Assembly: GCA_951812725.1 (NCBI GenBank)
Contig: OX638330.1
Coordinates: 5,125,405 to 5,189,404, forward strand
Reading direction: 5' to 3'
DNA: 64,000 bases
Source of the DNA: an uncultured Caldilineaceae bacterium
GTDB taxonomy: Bacteria > Chloroflexota > Anaerolineae > Caldilineales > Caldilineaceae
The position numbers and the translations under genes were made by a program. The notes under the pieces are model-generated. The model saw only the letters and a list, made by a program, of their open reading frames with translations, ran no database searches and was not told the origin of the DNA. Shown one piece after another: positions 52,548-61,780 of the stretch (the stretch's first letter is position 1; every line of letters starts with the position of its first letter).

Positions 52548-55500
52548 TCAATGTCTATTCGACAACGATTGAACCCACTCATCTATCGAAACCCCTTTGC
52601 CCCATAGATCCAAAGAAACACCGTAACGAAGCATCTGCTCATTACGCAAGTGAACGGGATTTCCGATATCCGAAAATTCGATTACTCCTTTGTATATTTC
52701 CTCAAAATCGCCCCCTATATTGGTGATAACTCTAGCATAGGACAATACGTCGTTAGGGTGCCAGACCTCTTTGATTCTCTGACCATAAAGGTCGACGACA
52801 CAGAGAACAAACCGCCCGGGATTATCGCAAGCAAATTGGGCTTGGGCCGGCGTCAAGCGAACATCCCGCGTTGTCGTCGCCTTCACCTCCAAGAAATAGC
52901 TTCCTACCTTAAAGGGGAACGAGGCGCCATCGGGGAAGACTTCGTAATCGGGGAAGACTTCGTAATCGTACCCATGGTCTACTAGTTCTACGCTGAGACC
53001 GAGTGCCTCTACTGCTTTCTTCACTGCCTCCTGTACAGCGTGACCGAAAGCGTTATTGCGTTCTCTTACCTCCTTTTGATGCCTCTTCTTCTCAAGCTCT
53101 TGACGGATGTCGCAGATCTCTTCGGCCCCGGCCTCCGACAGGATTTTGGCAATTTCAGGGCTTGCGATTGTCGCTTTCACAACGTCCAAATTTGCAACCG
53201 CCGACTTTACCAACTCTGGGTCTTGAAGGAGTTGAACCAAATTACTCTCAACATCGGGTTCCATGTTTTCAAGCATCAGAGTAAGTTGTCGAAACTCGAA
53301 TACGCGATGCAACAGCTCAATTCCCCGTGGGTTGTTCCGCAACCAAGATGAATCGAGAAACGGCCGCAGGCTTGCCTCGTTTGCCGAACTTTGCCCGACA
53401 ACGTTCTCCTCTTCACCGAAAACTGGCAACCAGGAGTGTACCTTAAGTTCAAAAGGCCACGTCGAGTTATGGGTATGGAATGGCGGACGGGCCTTACCGT
53501 CAACAGGGGGGAGCGTGGTTAGCCAGGTCTCATGCCAATCTTCATCTTCTTTCGCAGCTACATTGACAACGAAGTCTAGGAGAAGCTTTGCGAGTCTAGC
53601 ATCATTACCGCATCGAGGTACTAGCTCATTGGCAAGAAACGCAATCTGACCGAATTCGTGAGTCCTATAACGGACTCTGAGCACCGGACAGCCAGGCGCA
53701 ATTTCCTTTAGCAATCGCCCGTCAATCGCTGACGCCCTTCGACTCTTGCCCAAGGGGCATGGTATTACCAAGTTCTTTTCGATGAGGGACTCAAGAGCCG
53801 TTCTGAGTTCTGCATCGTCCACGTATCTATCCGATAGGAGACGATTCTCGGTGTATAGGTCTTTGTAGGGTCTGGCAGATTCAGGCCAGTACGATACGGG
53901 GGCAAGGATTTGTAGATTGTTCGAAAGACGCACGATACTATCCTCAGCATTCAACAGAGGACACCTTCTCATGTGACTGGTATCGTAGTCTTCCCTCACC
54001 AGGAATGATACTAGTCGAGCTGATGCATGCAGAGCCGGCCGACTGGTTGACTGTGCAAGAGACTCATCATCTGGCAGCCGCGCATCCAACTCTCCAAGAA
54101 TAGCCTCCACTGCCTCCGATTGAGAGTACGGCTGTCCAAGGATCTCTTCGGCGAGAGTTTTCGCCGCTTCGTACCCGGATAAGTTCAAAGCTGCTGCAAA
54201 TCGGTCGTGTAAGAGTTTGGACCGAAGATCGATGGCTACTGTGTCGGCAATTTCCTTAACCTGTTCTGATATACCGTCATCTAAGCGGAGGTCCCTCGCA
54301 TGACGCAATTGAGAATGCTGGTCCGGTACAAGTCCGTTGAGAAACGGTATAGGGGTAATATGCTTAGGGAGGTCGGAGACGAGCAAGAATAGGTCAGCAA
54401 GCCATTTGAATGGATTTCCACTTATGGGCAGATCTACAATTGATAGACAACCTTTCTTGACCCACTCGGTCAACTCCTTAAGACCTAATCGGTTGATCGG
54501 TAAGCCAATGCCAGACCACTGACGAGCTATTGTCTCCCAGTCTTGAGCAACCGTTCTGTCAGGCAAATGGATGTTCGTAATTCGAAGAGCAAGGCTGGAT
54601 AGGCGGTCGTAATCAATCGGCTGTTGTTCAGTCACGTCGGTAGCGGGAACCCAAAAAGAGACGAACTCATTGTCTTTGGACAGCGCCGGCAAAGGCCCGG
54701 CTTCCGTGGCTATGATTGGCTTCGAGGCTGTTGCTTCAGCAGCTTCTACGATGACTGGCTTCCACCACGTCGATTCTTCCTCGGCGGCATTTTCTCCCCC
54801 AAGTGTCTGCTCCGGCATGTCTATATGAGCGAGTCTATGGGCATTCCCCCAACCGGAACGCACGGCATACTCGACCAGCGCGGGAAACGCGGACAAGGCC
54901 CCTTTTATGAGTTCCCTATCGTGGTCGTCCATGCTAATGCCGTCTCGCTCCGGTTTGGGATTGAATCTGCTATCGAACACGATATTGAAAGGTAAAGATC
55001 CTGTTTCGGTAATGGGGAACTGGACGAATATCTTTGGCAACCCAGATTCGGGCAATATAACGATATCTTCACCCTCATCATTTTGTTCCAAGATCACTAA
55101 CAAGCCAGTGGGTATGGGATTGCCCTCATCGTTGCCGTCCAAGGCAATTCTCACATTTGTGAAGATGTTAATAGCCTTAAAGCGTCGGCTGGCCGCACCG
55201 TCGAAAGCCGAAACAATTACTCTATTAGTCGAAAAGCCGTCAATGTTCTCTAGAGCTTTTTCCTGAGAAGACCGGCGCCGAAATATCGTAGTTCCATGGG
55301 GACGACTAACTCGGATTGCTCCGAGCTTGTGGCAGGTCGAAAATAGATAAGGGATGGTCTGCTCCAAACGATCCAATCCCCTCTCAACGATGGCGGAGTT
55401 AGCGTTGTAATAAGTAAAGGAAGCAGTGGGTCTACCGGTTACATCAGAAACAGGCTGCGCGGCAACAAACGCGTCGTCGGTATCCTTAATGTTCTTCAAA

Positions 55501-55955
55501 ATTGCAGCTTCGTCCGCTGGGCGATTAAGCTTAATACAGAATACTTCTAACTGGCCGTCCGCCGTTTGGAGGATTCCATCCACGTCAACGCGCGTCGATA
55601 TGGCATGCGTTACTAGAAATCCTGTGCCGAATCGCCCTGTTGTGTTGCCTCCATCGAATTCCTTACTAGAACCACCGGACAATAACGCTTTCAGTTCTGG
55701 GATGCTGAATATCCTCCCGTTATGGGATACAATCAAGTCATTATTCAGATATGCAAATTCAATCTCTACGAGGTCTTCTCCATCTCGCGCCCCGAAATCG
55801 TGGGCGTTCTGAACCAGCTCGAAAGGCCACCGAACTCCGGCAGAATGGGGATCCTTTAGGGCCGCCTCAACCCTTTGCAGGATGCGGCGTGCATCGTTTT
55901 GGTGTGCCTGCTCCCTATCGACGGTGCGGGCTTCGTCTAGCGCGTTCTTGCTCAT
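52548..55955 (-). CDS. Sacsin-like GHKL ATPase with C-terminal nuclease-like domain (paralogue 2)
   Basis: 1135 residues, ATG 55955 after AAGGA. The ATP-binding boxes sit at the same residue numbers as in paralogue 1: ELVQNAHDFG (E46, N50, D53), IVSHNGRIF (75-83), GRFGTGF (107-113). The middle also aligns (LKELTEWVKKG; DLPISGNPFKWLADLFLL). The C-terminal domain has GYDYEV, an 18-bp duplication that repeats DYEVFP, and YFLEVKATTT (ExK), a PD-(D/E)XK-like set. It heads the same-strand set with herA, nurA and a methyltransferase. It may sense or remodel a target and cut it; activity is untested. Confidence 0.78.
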   Translation of the reverse strand: MSKNALDEARTVDREQAHQNDARRILQRVEAALKDPHSAGVRWPFELVQNAHDFGARDGEDLVEIEFAYLNNDLIVSHNGRIFSIPELKALLSGGSSKEFDGGNTTGRFGTGFLVTHAISTRVDVDGILQTADGQLEVFCIKLNRPADEAAILKNIKDTDDAFVAAQPVSDVTGRPTASFTYYNANSAIVERGLDRLEQTIPYLFSTCHKLGAIRVSRPHGTTIFRRRSSQEKALENIDGFSTNRVIVSAFDGAASRRFKAINIFTNVRIALDGNDEGNPIPTGLLVILEQNDEGEDIVILPESGLPKIFVQFPITETGSLPFNIVFDSRFNPKPERDGISMDDHDRELIKGALSAFPALVEYAVRSGWGNAHRLAHIDMPEQTLGGENAAEEESTWWKPVIVEAAEATASKPIIATEAGPLPALSKDNEFVSFWVPATDVTEQQPIDYDRLSSLALRITNIHLPDRTVAQDWETIARQWSGIGLPINRLGLKELTEWVKKGCLSIVDLPISGNPFKWLADLFLLVSDLPKHITPIPFLNGLVPDQHSQLRHARDLRLDDGISEQVKEIADTVAIDLRSKLLHDRFAAALNLSGYEAAKTLAEEILGQPYSQSEAVEAILGELDARLPDDESLAQSTSRPALHASARLVSFLVREDYDTSHMRRCPLLNAEDSIVRLSNNLQILAPVSYWPESARPYKDLYTENRLLSDRYVDDAELRTALESLIEKNLVIPCPLGKSRRASAIDGRLLKEIAPGCPVLRVRYRTHEFGQIAFLANELVPRCGNDARLAKLLLDFVVNVAAKEDEDWHETWLTTLPPVDGKARPPFHTHNSTWPFELKVHSWLPVFGEEENVVGQSSANEASLRPFLDSSWLRNNPRGIELLHRVFEFRQLTLMLENMEPDVESNLVQLLQDPELVKSAVANLDVVKATIASPEIAKILSEAGAEEICDIRQELEKKRHQKEVRERNNAFGHAVQEAVKKAVEALGLSVELVDHGYDYEVFPDYEVFPDGASFPFKVGSYFLEVKATTTRDVRLTPAQAQFACDNPGRFVLCVVDLYGQRIKEVWHPNDVLSYARVITNIGGDFEEIYKGVIEFSDIGNPVHLRNEQMLRYGVSLDLWGKGVSIDEWVQSLSNRH

Positions 55956-56141
55956 AATTATCCTTTGCTAAGAGGTAACCCTTCTGGCTATCCATGTAAA
56001 CCGGCCTGAACTCTAATGTGAATTCAATTTGAGACCAAGACCTTCTGTGTTTCGTGAGAGCGAGCAAGACTCCTGTCTTCCAATTGCGAGGCTTGTGCAA
56101 AGAGTCTTTGTATCGAAGAAAATCCCTCTTGAGTTGAGGAT

Positions 56142-57233
56142 TTATTTGGTCTTGGTTGGAAACGCGTACAGCGAACTGATCGGCACCCGGCGCCCTTCAT
56201 CGGCCGCCGAGTGGTAGGCCGCATCCAGAAGCTCGACCGTGTGCCAGCCGACCTCCGCCGGCGATCGGTTCGGCGCGCCGCGCACGACGACGTCGACAAG
56301 GTTGTTCGCCGGCGCCGACGACAGATAACTCTGCTCCTCCGTCATGGGCGGCAACTCCTCCACAGTCCCGTCTGCATAGTAAATTGTACAGCGCTTGTGG
56401 ATAATATCGGCGTTGATCCACCCCCGGTCACAGTAGATCTGCACCACCATCTCCTGCTCCGGGCCGCCGGCATGCAGCGTGCCGGAACTGCCGACACTGG
56501 CCAGGGCGCCGTTGTCCATCTGCGCGATCATCGCGTCAACCACATCCACCCGTGTATCGAGATTTTCCATCAGCGCCAGCACGCTGACCGGCCTCAGTCC
56601 GGTCATATGCAGCATCAGCCCCACCGAATGCGTCGCCTGCAGATGACCCTGGCCGCCGCCCGAGCGCTCCGGATCGCTGTAGACATCGCCGGGTCCGGTA
56701 ACCGGGTAGGCGTACAGGTTATCGTGGACGCTGTCATCGCCCCGGTACAGCGAAATGACGCTGGAGGCGAACATGTTGTTGATATAACGGATCCTGCCCA
56801 GACGCCCCGAGGCGATCACCTCCTTGACCCGCAGCACATGGGGGTTGTAGTTCCACGGGTAGCCGATGATCAGCTGGCATCCGCGCTCGCGGCTGAGTTC
56901 GGTCAGATGGCGGGCGTGTGCCGCGAACAGCGTCATCGGCTTTTCGAGGACCACGTGCAGACCCTGCTCAAGGCAGGCGCGCGCGGCCTCGTAATGGGCG
57001 GCGTGCCAGACCGCGATCACGACGCCGTCCAGCCGCTCCTGCGCCAGCATCTCGTGAATATCGGTATAGGTCCGTTCCACGCCGAAATGCCGGGCCGCTT
57101 TGTCCAGTATATCGGCGCGGACGTCGGCCAGGGCGACGAGGTCGGCGTTCGGATTGGCCTGCAGCGCGGGAATATGGGCGGTCGTGGACCACCATCCGGT
57201 TCCGATAACGGCGATTCGGGCTGTGTCGGGCAT
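56142..57233 (-). CDS. Gfo/Idh/MocA-family oxidoreductase
   Basis: 363 residues with a Rossmann start ARIAVIGTGWWSTTAHIPAL (GxGxxG type), DLVALADVRADILDKAA, DGVVIAVWHAAHYEAARACLE and VVLEKPMTL (the EKP motif). The C-terminal half binds the substrate and forms dimers or tetramers. It oxidises a sugar or inositol-type substrate with NAD(P). Last of a same-strand run with two isomerases, a VOC fusion and two SDRs. Confidence 0.9.
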   Translation of the reverse strand: MPDTARIAVIGTGWWSTTAHIPALQANPNADLVALADVRADILDKAARHFGVERTYTDIHEMLAQERLDGVVIAVWHAAHYEAARACLEQGLHVVLEKPMTLFAAHARHLTELSRERGCQLIIGYPWNYNPHVLRVKEVIASGRLGRIRYINNMFASSVISLYRGDDSVHDNLYAYPVTGPGDVYSDPERSGGGQGHLQATHSVGLMLHMTGLRPVSVLALMENLDTRVDVVDAMIAQMDNGALASVGSSGTLHAGGPEQEMVVQIYCDRGWINADIIHKRCTIYYADGTVEELPPMTEEQSYLSSAPANNLVDVVVRGAPNRSPAEVGWHTVELLDAAYHSAADEGRRVPISSLYAFPTKTK

Positions 57234-57317
57234 GGGAGTCTTTCCAGTTCTTAGTTTTCAGCCTTTAGCGGCTGCGTTCGATTTGGAACACGAGTGAAAA
57301 ATGGCTAGCGACCTTCG

Positions 57318-58155
57318 CTATTCACTAGCCGCCAGCAGGCGTCTGATCTCATCCCGCATCCTGATCGTCTCGGTCATCACATCTACCTGGTCACAGTCCA
57401 TCCACGGATCGTGTTCATACTCCAGCGTCAGGTAGCCGCTGTAGCCCGCGGCCTCAAGCAGCTCGACCACGGCGGGGAAGTCGATCACCCCGTCATCCCA
57501 GCGCGCCTGCAGCTTGTCGCGGCAAGCTTGCCGTAGATGGACATGGCCGGCGTAGGGGGCGAGGGGATCCACGTCTGCCGGCTCATAACCCTGCGCCACA
57601 AAGTGGGAATAATCCAGCACGATTTTGAGCGCGGGATTCCTCTGCAGAAATGTCAACGTATCGAATGGACTTTCCAGCACCGACTCAACGTGCGGCTCAA
57701 ACAGGAAAGTCACATTCTCGGCCGCGGCCAGCGCCGCCAGTTCGTTCATCGCCGCTGCCGACAGCGCCACCGCCTCTTCGTGGGTGATGTCCGCCTGGTC
57801 AATGCCCGGCAGCACCAGCACCGACGGAATACCTGCGGCTTTGCAGAACTGGAGTACGCGCTTTGAACGTTTCCCGGTTGGCGGCGCGTACGCTTTCATC
57901 GACAGAATTGACAGGCCTGTCGTCGAATCCATCCCCGAAGATGTAGAGCAGATTGCTGAGCGGGAGGCCGGCCTCTGTCACGCGGCGGGCTTGCCCCTCT
58001 GGATCGCGTTCGATCTCGCGCGAATCGAGCAACGCGCCAGGCGCGGCGATTAGGTCCATCGCCTGCACCCCCAGCGCCTGCAATATTGCGGCCGATTCCG
58101 ATAAACTGGCACCCACGTAGGCCCAGGCCGCGCCGGCGAGTTTAAGGGTGGTCAT
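57318..58155 (-). pseudogene. Sugar phosphate isomerase/epimerase, one-base frameshift
   Basis: Two frames make one TIM-barrel protein. The first, from ATG 58155, reads MTTLKLAGAAWAYVGASLSE...VRAANRETFK; the second continues RVLQFCKAAGIPSVLVLPG and ends near 57318 with LTLEYEHDP (metal Glu). Removing one A from the AAA near 57865 joins them without loss. FLFEPHVES (Glu), LDYSHFVA (Asp/His) and GHVHLRQA (His) are the metal residues. It is thus inactive or an assembly error. Neighbour of a second isomerase. Confidence 0.72.
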
Positions 58156-58297
58156 GATTGGCTCCAGATCATCTTGTAAGCAGGAAGCGGGCCGCTCGCT
58201 TGTCATTGACGGCGGATACCAGAACGGCCTGTTGCTGCCGGTGGAACGTATGCTGTCGTAAACAGGCGTGGAATCGAGGGAATGGCGGCGAGAGCGG

Positions 58298-59167
58298 TCA
58301 GGCGGTTTGAATTTGCTCGATGGCGGCAAGGAGATTGTCCCGGCTTTGTCGTGAACCGACCTTCAACGTCTCCAACGTGCTGTCAACTTTACGCTCGTAC
58401 TCGACCGCCCAGACGCCGTCGAACGAATCGAGCAGCGTGCGGATGATCGGCGGCCAGTCGATGTCGCCCTCTCCAAATGCGCGATACTCCACACCGGAGG
58501 CCAGACGGGCAACATCTTTCCAGTGTGTATAGACCACCCTGTCCTGGATTGCGAGCAGGGCTTCGTAGGGATCTTCACCACCATAGGCATAGTTGGCCGG
58601 ATCGTAAGTAACGCCCACCGATTTGTAAGGAACCATATCCAGCAGCCGTTTGAGCCGCGCGCCTGTGGCCGATGTGCCTCCGTGATTCTCAATCGCCAAT
58701 GACACATTTTTCGCCTGAGCGTAGCTGCCGAGCCGGTTGAAGGCCGCGCTGAGCGTCTCGTACAGGGCGTCCGTCACCCGCTCTGCCGGCAGCACATAGT
58801 GTTTGGAGTGTGTAAAGTCATGCTCGGTGAAGACCCGCACCACACGCGCGTCGAGCGCGTCAGCATGGTCGATCACCTTAGTCAGTTCGTCGCAGCGATC
58901 TTCGGCCACATCCCCGTACAGCCCGACCACCGCCCCGCCGCCGAGAGCGGCGATTTTGACCCCGGCATTCGCCGCCATGCGCCGCACGGCGTCCAACTCC
59001 TGGGGGGTGGCATCGACTGCGATCTTGTTGCGGGACTCCTCTTCAAGCCAGCCGCAGTCGATTTCGACCAACGTCAGTCCGATTTCACGCGAGGCCGCGA
59101 AGAACTCGGGTACGGTGTACTCGCGAAAGCCATACGATGCGTTGCCCAACGCGATCCTGGTAGACAT
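58298..59167 (-). CDS. Sugar phosphate isomerase/epimerase (TIM barrel)
   Basis: 289 residues: RIALGNASYGFREYTVPEFF, LTLVEIDCGWLE, NVSLAIENHGG (metal Glu), VGVTYDPANYAY (Asp), RVVYTHWKDVAR (His) and WAVEYERKVD (Glu), the xylose isomerase-like AP-endonuclease 2 fold. It should interconvert keto sugars or inosose-type compounds with a divalent metal. It lies 80 bp from the VOC fusion gene. Confidence 0.88.
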   Translation of the reverse strand: MSTRIALGNASYGFREYTVPEFFAASREIGLTLVEIDCGWLEEESRNKIAVDATPQELDAVRRMAANAGVKIAALGGGAVVGLYGDVAEDRCDELTKVIDHADALDARVVRVFTEHDFTHSKHYVLPAERVTDALYETLSAAFNRLGSYAQAKNVSLAIENHGGTSATGARLKRLLDMVPYKSVGVTYDPANYAYGGEDPYEALLAIQDRVVYTHWKDVARLASGVEYRAFGEGDIDWPPIIRTLLDSFDGVWAVEYERKVDSTLETLKVGSRQSRDNLLAAIEQIQTA

Positions 59168-59246
59168 CAGAACGCCCTCCTGGCATGGTTCGACGACAAC
59201 GAACGGTCGGATGAGATACGGGGCTGCTCTCCCCTTTCGGCGGCCT

Positions 59247-60962
59247 TCAGGTGCGAAGATGCTGTTGTTCGCCGGCTTGGCTCACCTGTAGATTACGCCA
59301 GCGGCCAGTGACGCCCTGGCCAAAAATCGTTTGCCTGTACTCCGGGTCCAGACCAGGCAAGAAGCCGCCGCGACCATCCGGAAGATCGTCCAGCAGTGTG
59401 AAGATCGCCATATTCACCGAAAAGCGAATCGGCTTGATCACCGGCGCTGCCGGCGGGTCGACCGTCGCTACCCACTCTATCTGATGGACTAGCTCCCCGT
59501 CCACGTACCACTCGGCGCGATCAGGGCCGGGCGTCAGCACGCTGTCCTCGCCGGGATCGTAGCGGATCTCGTAGCGATGCCAGGATCCCGGCTCGATTTC
59601 CAAGTCGGTCAGCGCCGGATCCGCCATCGGCAGGACGGAGCCGACGCCGCCTGGCGCCGTAACGACGAACAGCTCGCGCAACGCCATGACGCGGCGATTA
59701 GATATTTCGAAGTTGATGACCATACCGGTCGAATCGTCGATCAGGGCGATGGCGGCGCACCCTAAACGGGGGTCGTCCGGGTCGGCCGCGAAGGGATTGC
59801 CCTCCGTTCCATGCACATCGACGGCCATGTCCACCGCCACAGAAAGACCGTTGCCAGTGGCAAAACGTCGGTCGGCGGTGACAATCGCCTTGACATGGTC
59901 AAGAGGATTGTCGAATGCGATCGTAAAACGCGGGATATCAATTTTGAATTCGGGTCGCTCACGGGTCGGAGTGGTGAGCGTTGCCGCCGGATCCAGGGCC
60001 GTGAAATCGCCCGCCTGCAAGACATGCCAGCCTGCGCCGATTATGGGCGAGCCCGCTGTCCAGTCATCGAAATCACGCCCGTCCCCGGCCAGGAGATTGG
60101 GAGGGGCGGGCAGACCGCGCCATACATCCACCGTGCGCGGCTCGTTCGGCCAGTCCAGCGGCACGTATCTCTCCTCGTCCCAGATTTGGTCCAGTTCCGT
60201 CGTCAGTTCGATGACATTGCCGGCGGGATCGGGCACATAGATGAAGATATTATGGCCGGGACCGTGCCGGCTTGGCCCGTAGATGATGGGCACGTCGTTG
60301 CGCCAGAGATGATCGCACATGCGCTTTACATCGTTCCAGCCGGCCAGGTCGTAGGCATAGTGGTTCACCTTGGCGTGCCCGGCATTGAGGAGCGCGATCC
60401 CGTGATGATCCTGGTTGCAGCGCAGCCATATCACGGCATCTTCGGCAGTATCCGACACGCGAAAGCCAAGCGCGTCGGTATAGAAAGCCGCCGCGCGCTT
60501 GAGTTCGATGCTTTGCAGCGTGATATGGCCGAACCTGAGCGGGCGGATTTCACGCGGCTGGAGGGGCTGATCGAGGCTCCTCATGCCTTCATAAAGCTCG
60601 ATCCGGTTCCCGTCGACGTCCAAATAGCAAAGGGCTTCGCCGTGGCCCGGCTCAGCGTACGTCCTCTCGTGCGGATGGAAGCCGCGCTGCGCCAGGGCGT
60701 TCCGGGCGGCTTCCAGCGCATCGCCGTCCGTGACTTCCAAGCCCAGATGGTGCAGCTTTCTCTCCTCGCCCGGATAGATGGCCAGGCAGTGATGTTCAGC
60801 ATTGCAACGCAGGAAGACCGCGCCGCCGCCGCGCTCGGAGACTTCCAGGCCAACAATTTGTTCGTAGAAGTCGACAGTCTCCCCGACATTGGGGACGGTG
60901 ATGGCGACATGGCCCATTCGCTTGATATTGATCATGAGTTGGGGGGAAGAGCGGCGCGCCAC
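59247..60962 (-). CDS. Tandem VOC (glyoxalase/dioxygenase) domains fused to a jelly-roll-like domain
   Basis: 571 residues; GTG at 60962 with GGAGG upstream, or ATG at 60935. Two VOC units (about 12-130 and 145-270): GHVAITVPN..FYEQIVGL..LDVDGNRIELYEG and GHITLQSIELKRAAAFYTDAL..VPDPAGNVIELTTE. The second Glu ligand in each (RIELYE, VIELTT) and His (GHV, GHI) suit a metal site as in extradiol dioxygenases. The last 300 residues resemble DUF6081-type beta-sandwich proteins (NRRVMALRELF, GSWHRYEIRYDPGED, AEWYVDGELVHQ). The fusion suggests ring cleavage coupled to binding. Function inferred. Confidence 0.72.
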   Translation of the reverse strand: MARRSSPQLMINIKRMGHVAITVPNVGETVDFYEQIVGLEVSERGGGAVFLRCNAEHHCLAIYPGEERKLHHLGLEVTDGDALEAARNALAQRGFHPHERTYAEPGHGEALCYLDVDGNRIELYEGMRSLDQPLQPREIRPLRFGHITLQSIELKRAAAFYTDALGFRVSDTAEDAVIWLRCNQDHHGIALLNAGHAKVNHYAYDLAGWNDVKRMCDHLWRNDVPIIYGPSRHGPGHNIFIYVPDPAGNVIELTTELDQIWDEERYVPLDWPNEPRTVDVWRGLPAPPNLLAGDGRDFDDWTAGSPIIGAGWHVLQAGDFTALDPAATLTTPTRERPEFKIDIPRFTIAFDNPLDHVKAIVTADRRFATGNGLSVAVDMAVDVHGTEGNPFAADPDDPRLGCAAIALIDDSTGMVINFEISNRRVMALRELFVVTAPGGVGSVLPMADPALTDLEIEPGSWHRYEIRYDPGEDSVLTPGPDRAEWYVDGELVHQIEWVATVDPPAAPVIKPIRFSVNMAIFTLLDDLPDGRGGFLPGLDPEYRQTIFGQGVTGRWRNLQVSQAGEQQHLRT

Positions 60963-60977
60963 TTCTCCGTGTTCCTC

Positions 60978-61763
60978 CTATTGGATGCTGAGGCCGCCAT
61001 CGAGCACGAGGGCATGGCCGTTCAGATAGGCTGCCTTGTCCGAACTGAGCCACAGTACAGAGTTGGCGACCTCTTGCGGTTTGATCAGCCGCTTCATCGG
61101 CAGGCTGGAGATCAGCGTCGATGCCACCTGAGCGTCACCGCGCGTGAAACGTTCGAACATGGAGGTGGCCACGACGGCGGGGCATACGGCGTTCACGCGA
61201 ATGCCAGCGTCGACAAATTCGAGCGCGACCGCCCTGGTCAGCCCGATCACGCCGTGTTTGCTCGCCACATAGGAAGCCATATTGCTTTGACCCAGATGTC
61301 CGACGGTCGAAGAAGTATTGACGATCGAGCCTCCGCCTTGCTCAAGCATTGCCGGGATCTCGTGCTTCATACTCAGCCACACGCCCTTGAGATTGATGTC
61401 GATGACCCGGTCCCAATCCTCCTCGCTGCTGTCCAAAATGGATGCATTGGCCGGTTCGACGCCGGCGTTGTTGTGGGCGACATCCAACCGACCGTATTCG
61501 GCGACGGTCAGGCGAACCATCTCTTCGACCTCGCTCGACTTGGACACATCGGCCTGTACAAAGAGCGCTTCGCCGCCGGCTTCACGGATGAGGCGCACCG
61601 TCTCAAGGCCGCCCTTGCTGTCCACGTCACACGCGACAACTTTGGCCCGCGCCTGCGCGAAGGCCAGCGCCGAAGCCCGGCCAATCCCGGAACCCGCTCC
61701 CGTAACCAGTGTTACCTTATCCGCCAACGTTGCCTCTCTAAACACAAATGAAGCCTCCTCCAT
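60978..61763 (-). CDS. Short-chain dehydrogenase (operon copy 2)
   Basis: 261 residues (a GTG at 61745 with GGAGGAGG before it is also possible). KVTLVTGAGSGIGRASALAFA (cofactor loop), CDVDSKGG (Asp for NAD), HNNAGVEPA, NTSSTVGHLGQ with the Ser, then MASYVASKHGVIG (Y-x3-K). It is close in sequence to the SDR upstream (18 bp apart); both should be NAD-linked alcohol dehydrogenases for a shared pathway. Confidence 0.9.
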   Translation of the reverse strand: MEEASFVFREATLADKVTLVTGAGSGIGRASALAFAQARAKVVACDVDSKGGLETVRLIREAGGEALFVQADVSKSSEVEEMVRLTVAEYGRLDVAHNNAGVEPANASILDSSEEDWDRVIDINLKGVWLSMKHEIPAMLEQGGGSIVNTSSTVGHLGQSNMASYVASKHGVIGLTRAVALEFVDAGIRVNAVCPAVVATSMFERFTRGDAQVASTLISSLPMKRLIKPQEVANSVLWLSSDKAAYLNGHALVLDGGLSIQ

Positions 61764-61780
61764 AAGCCGATGCTCGGCGC

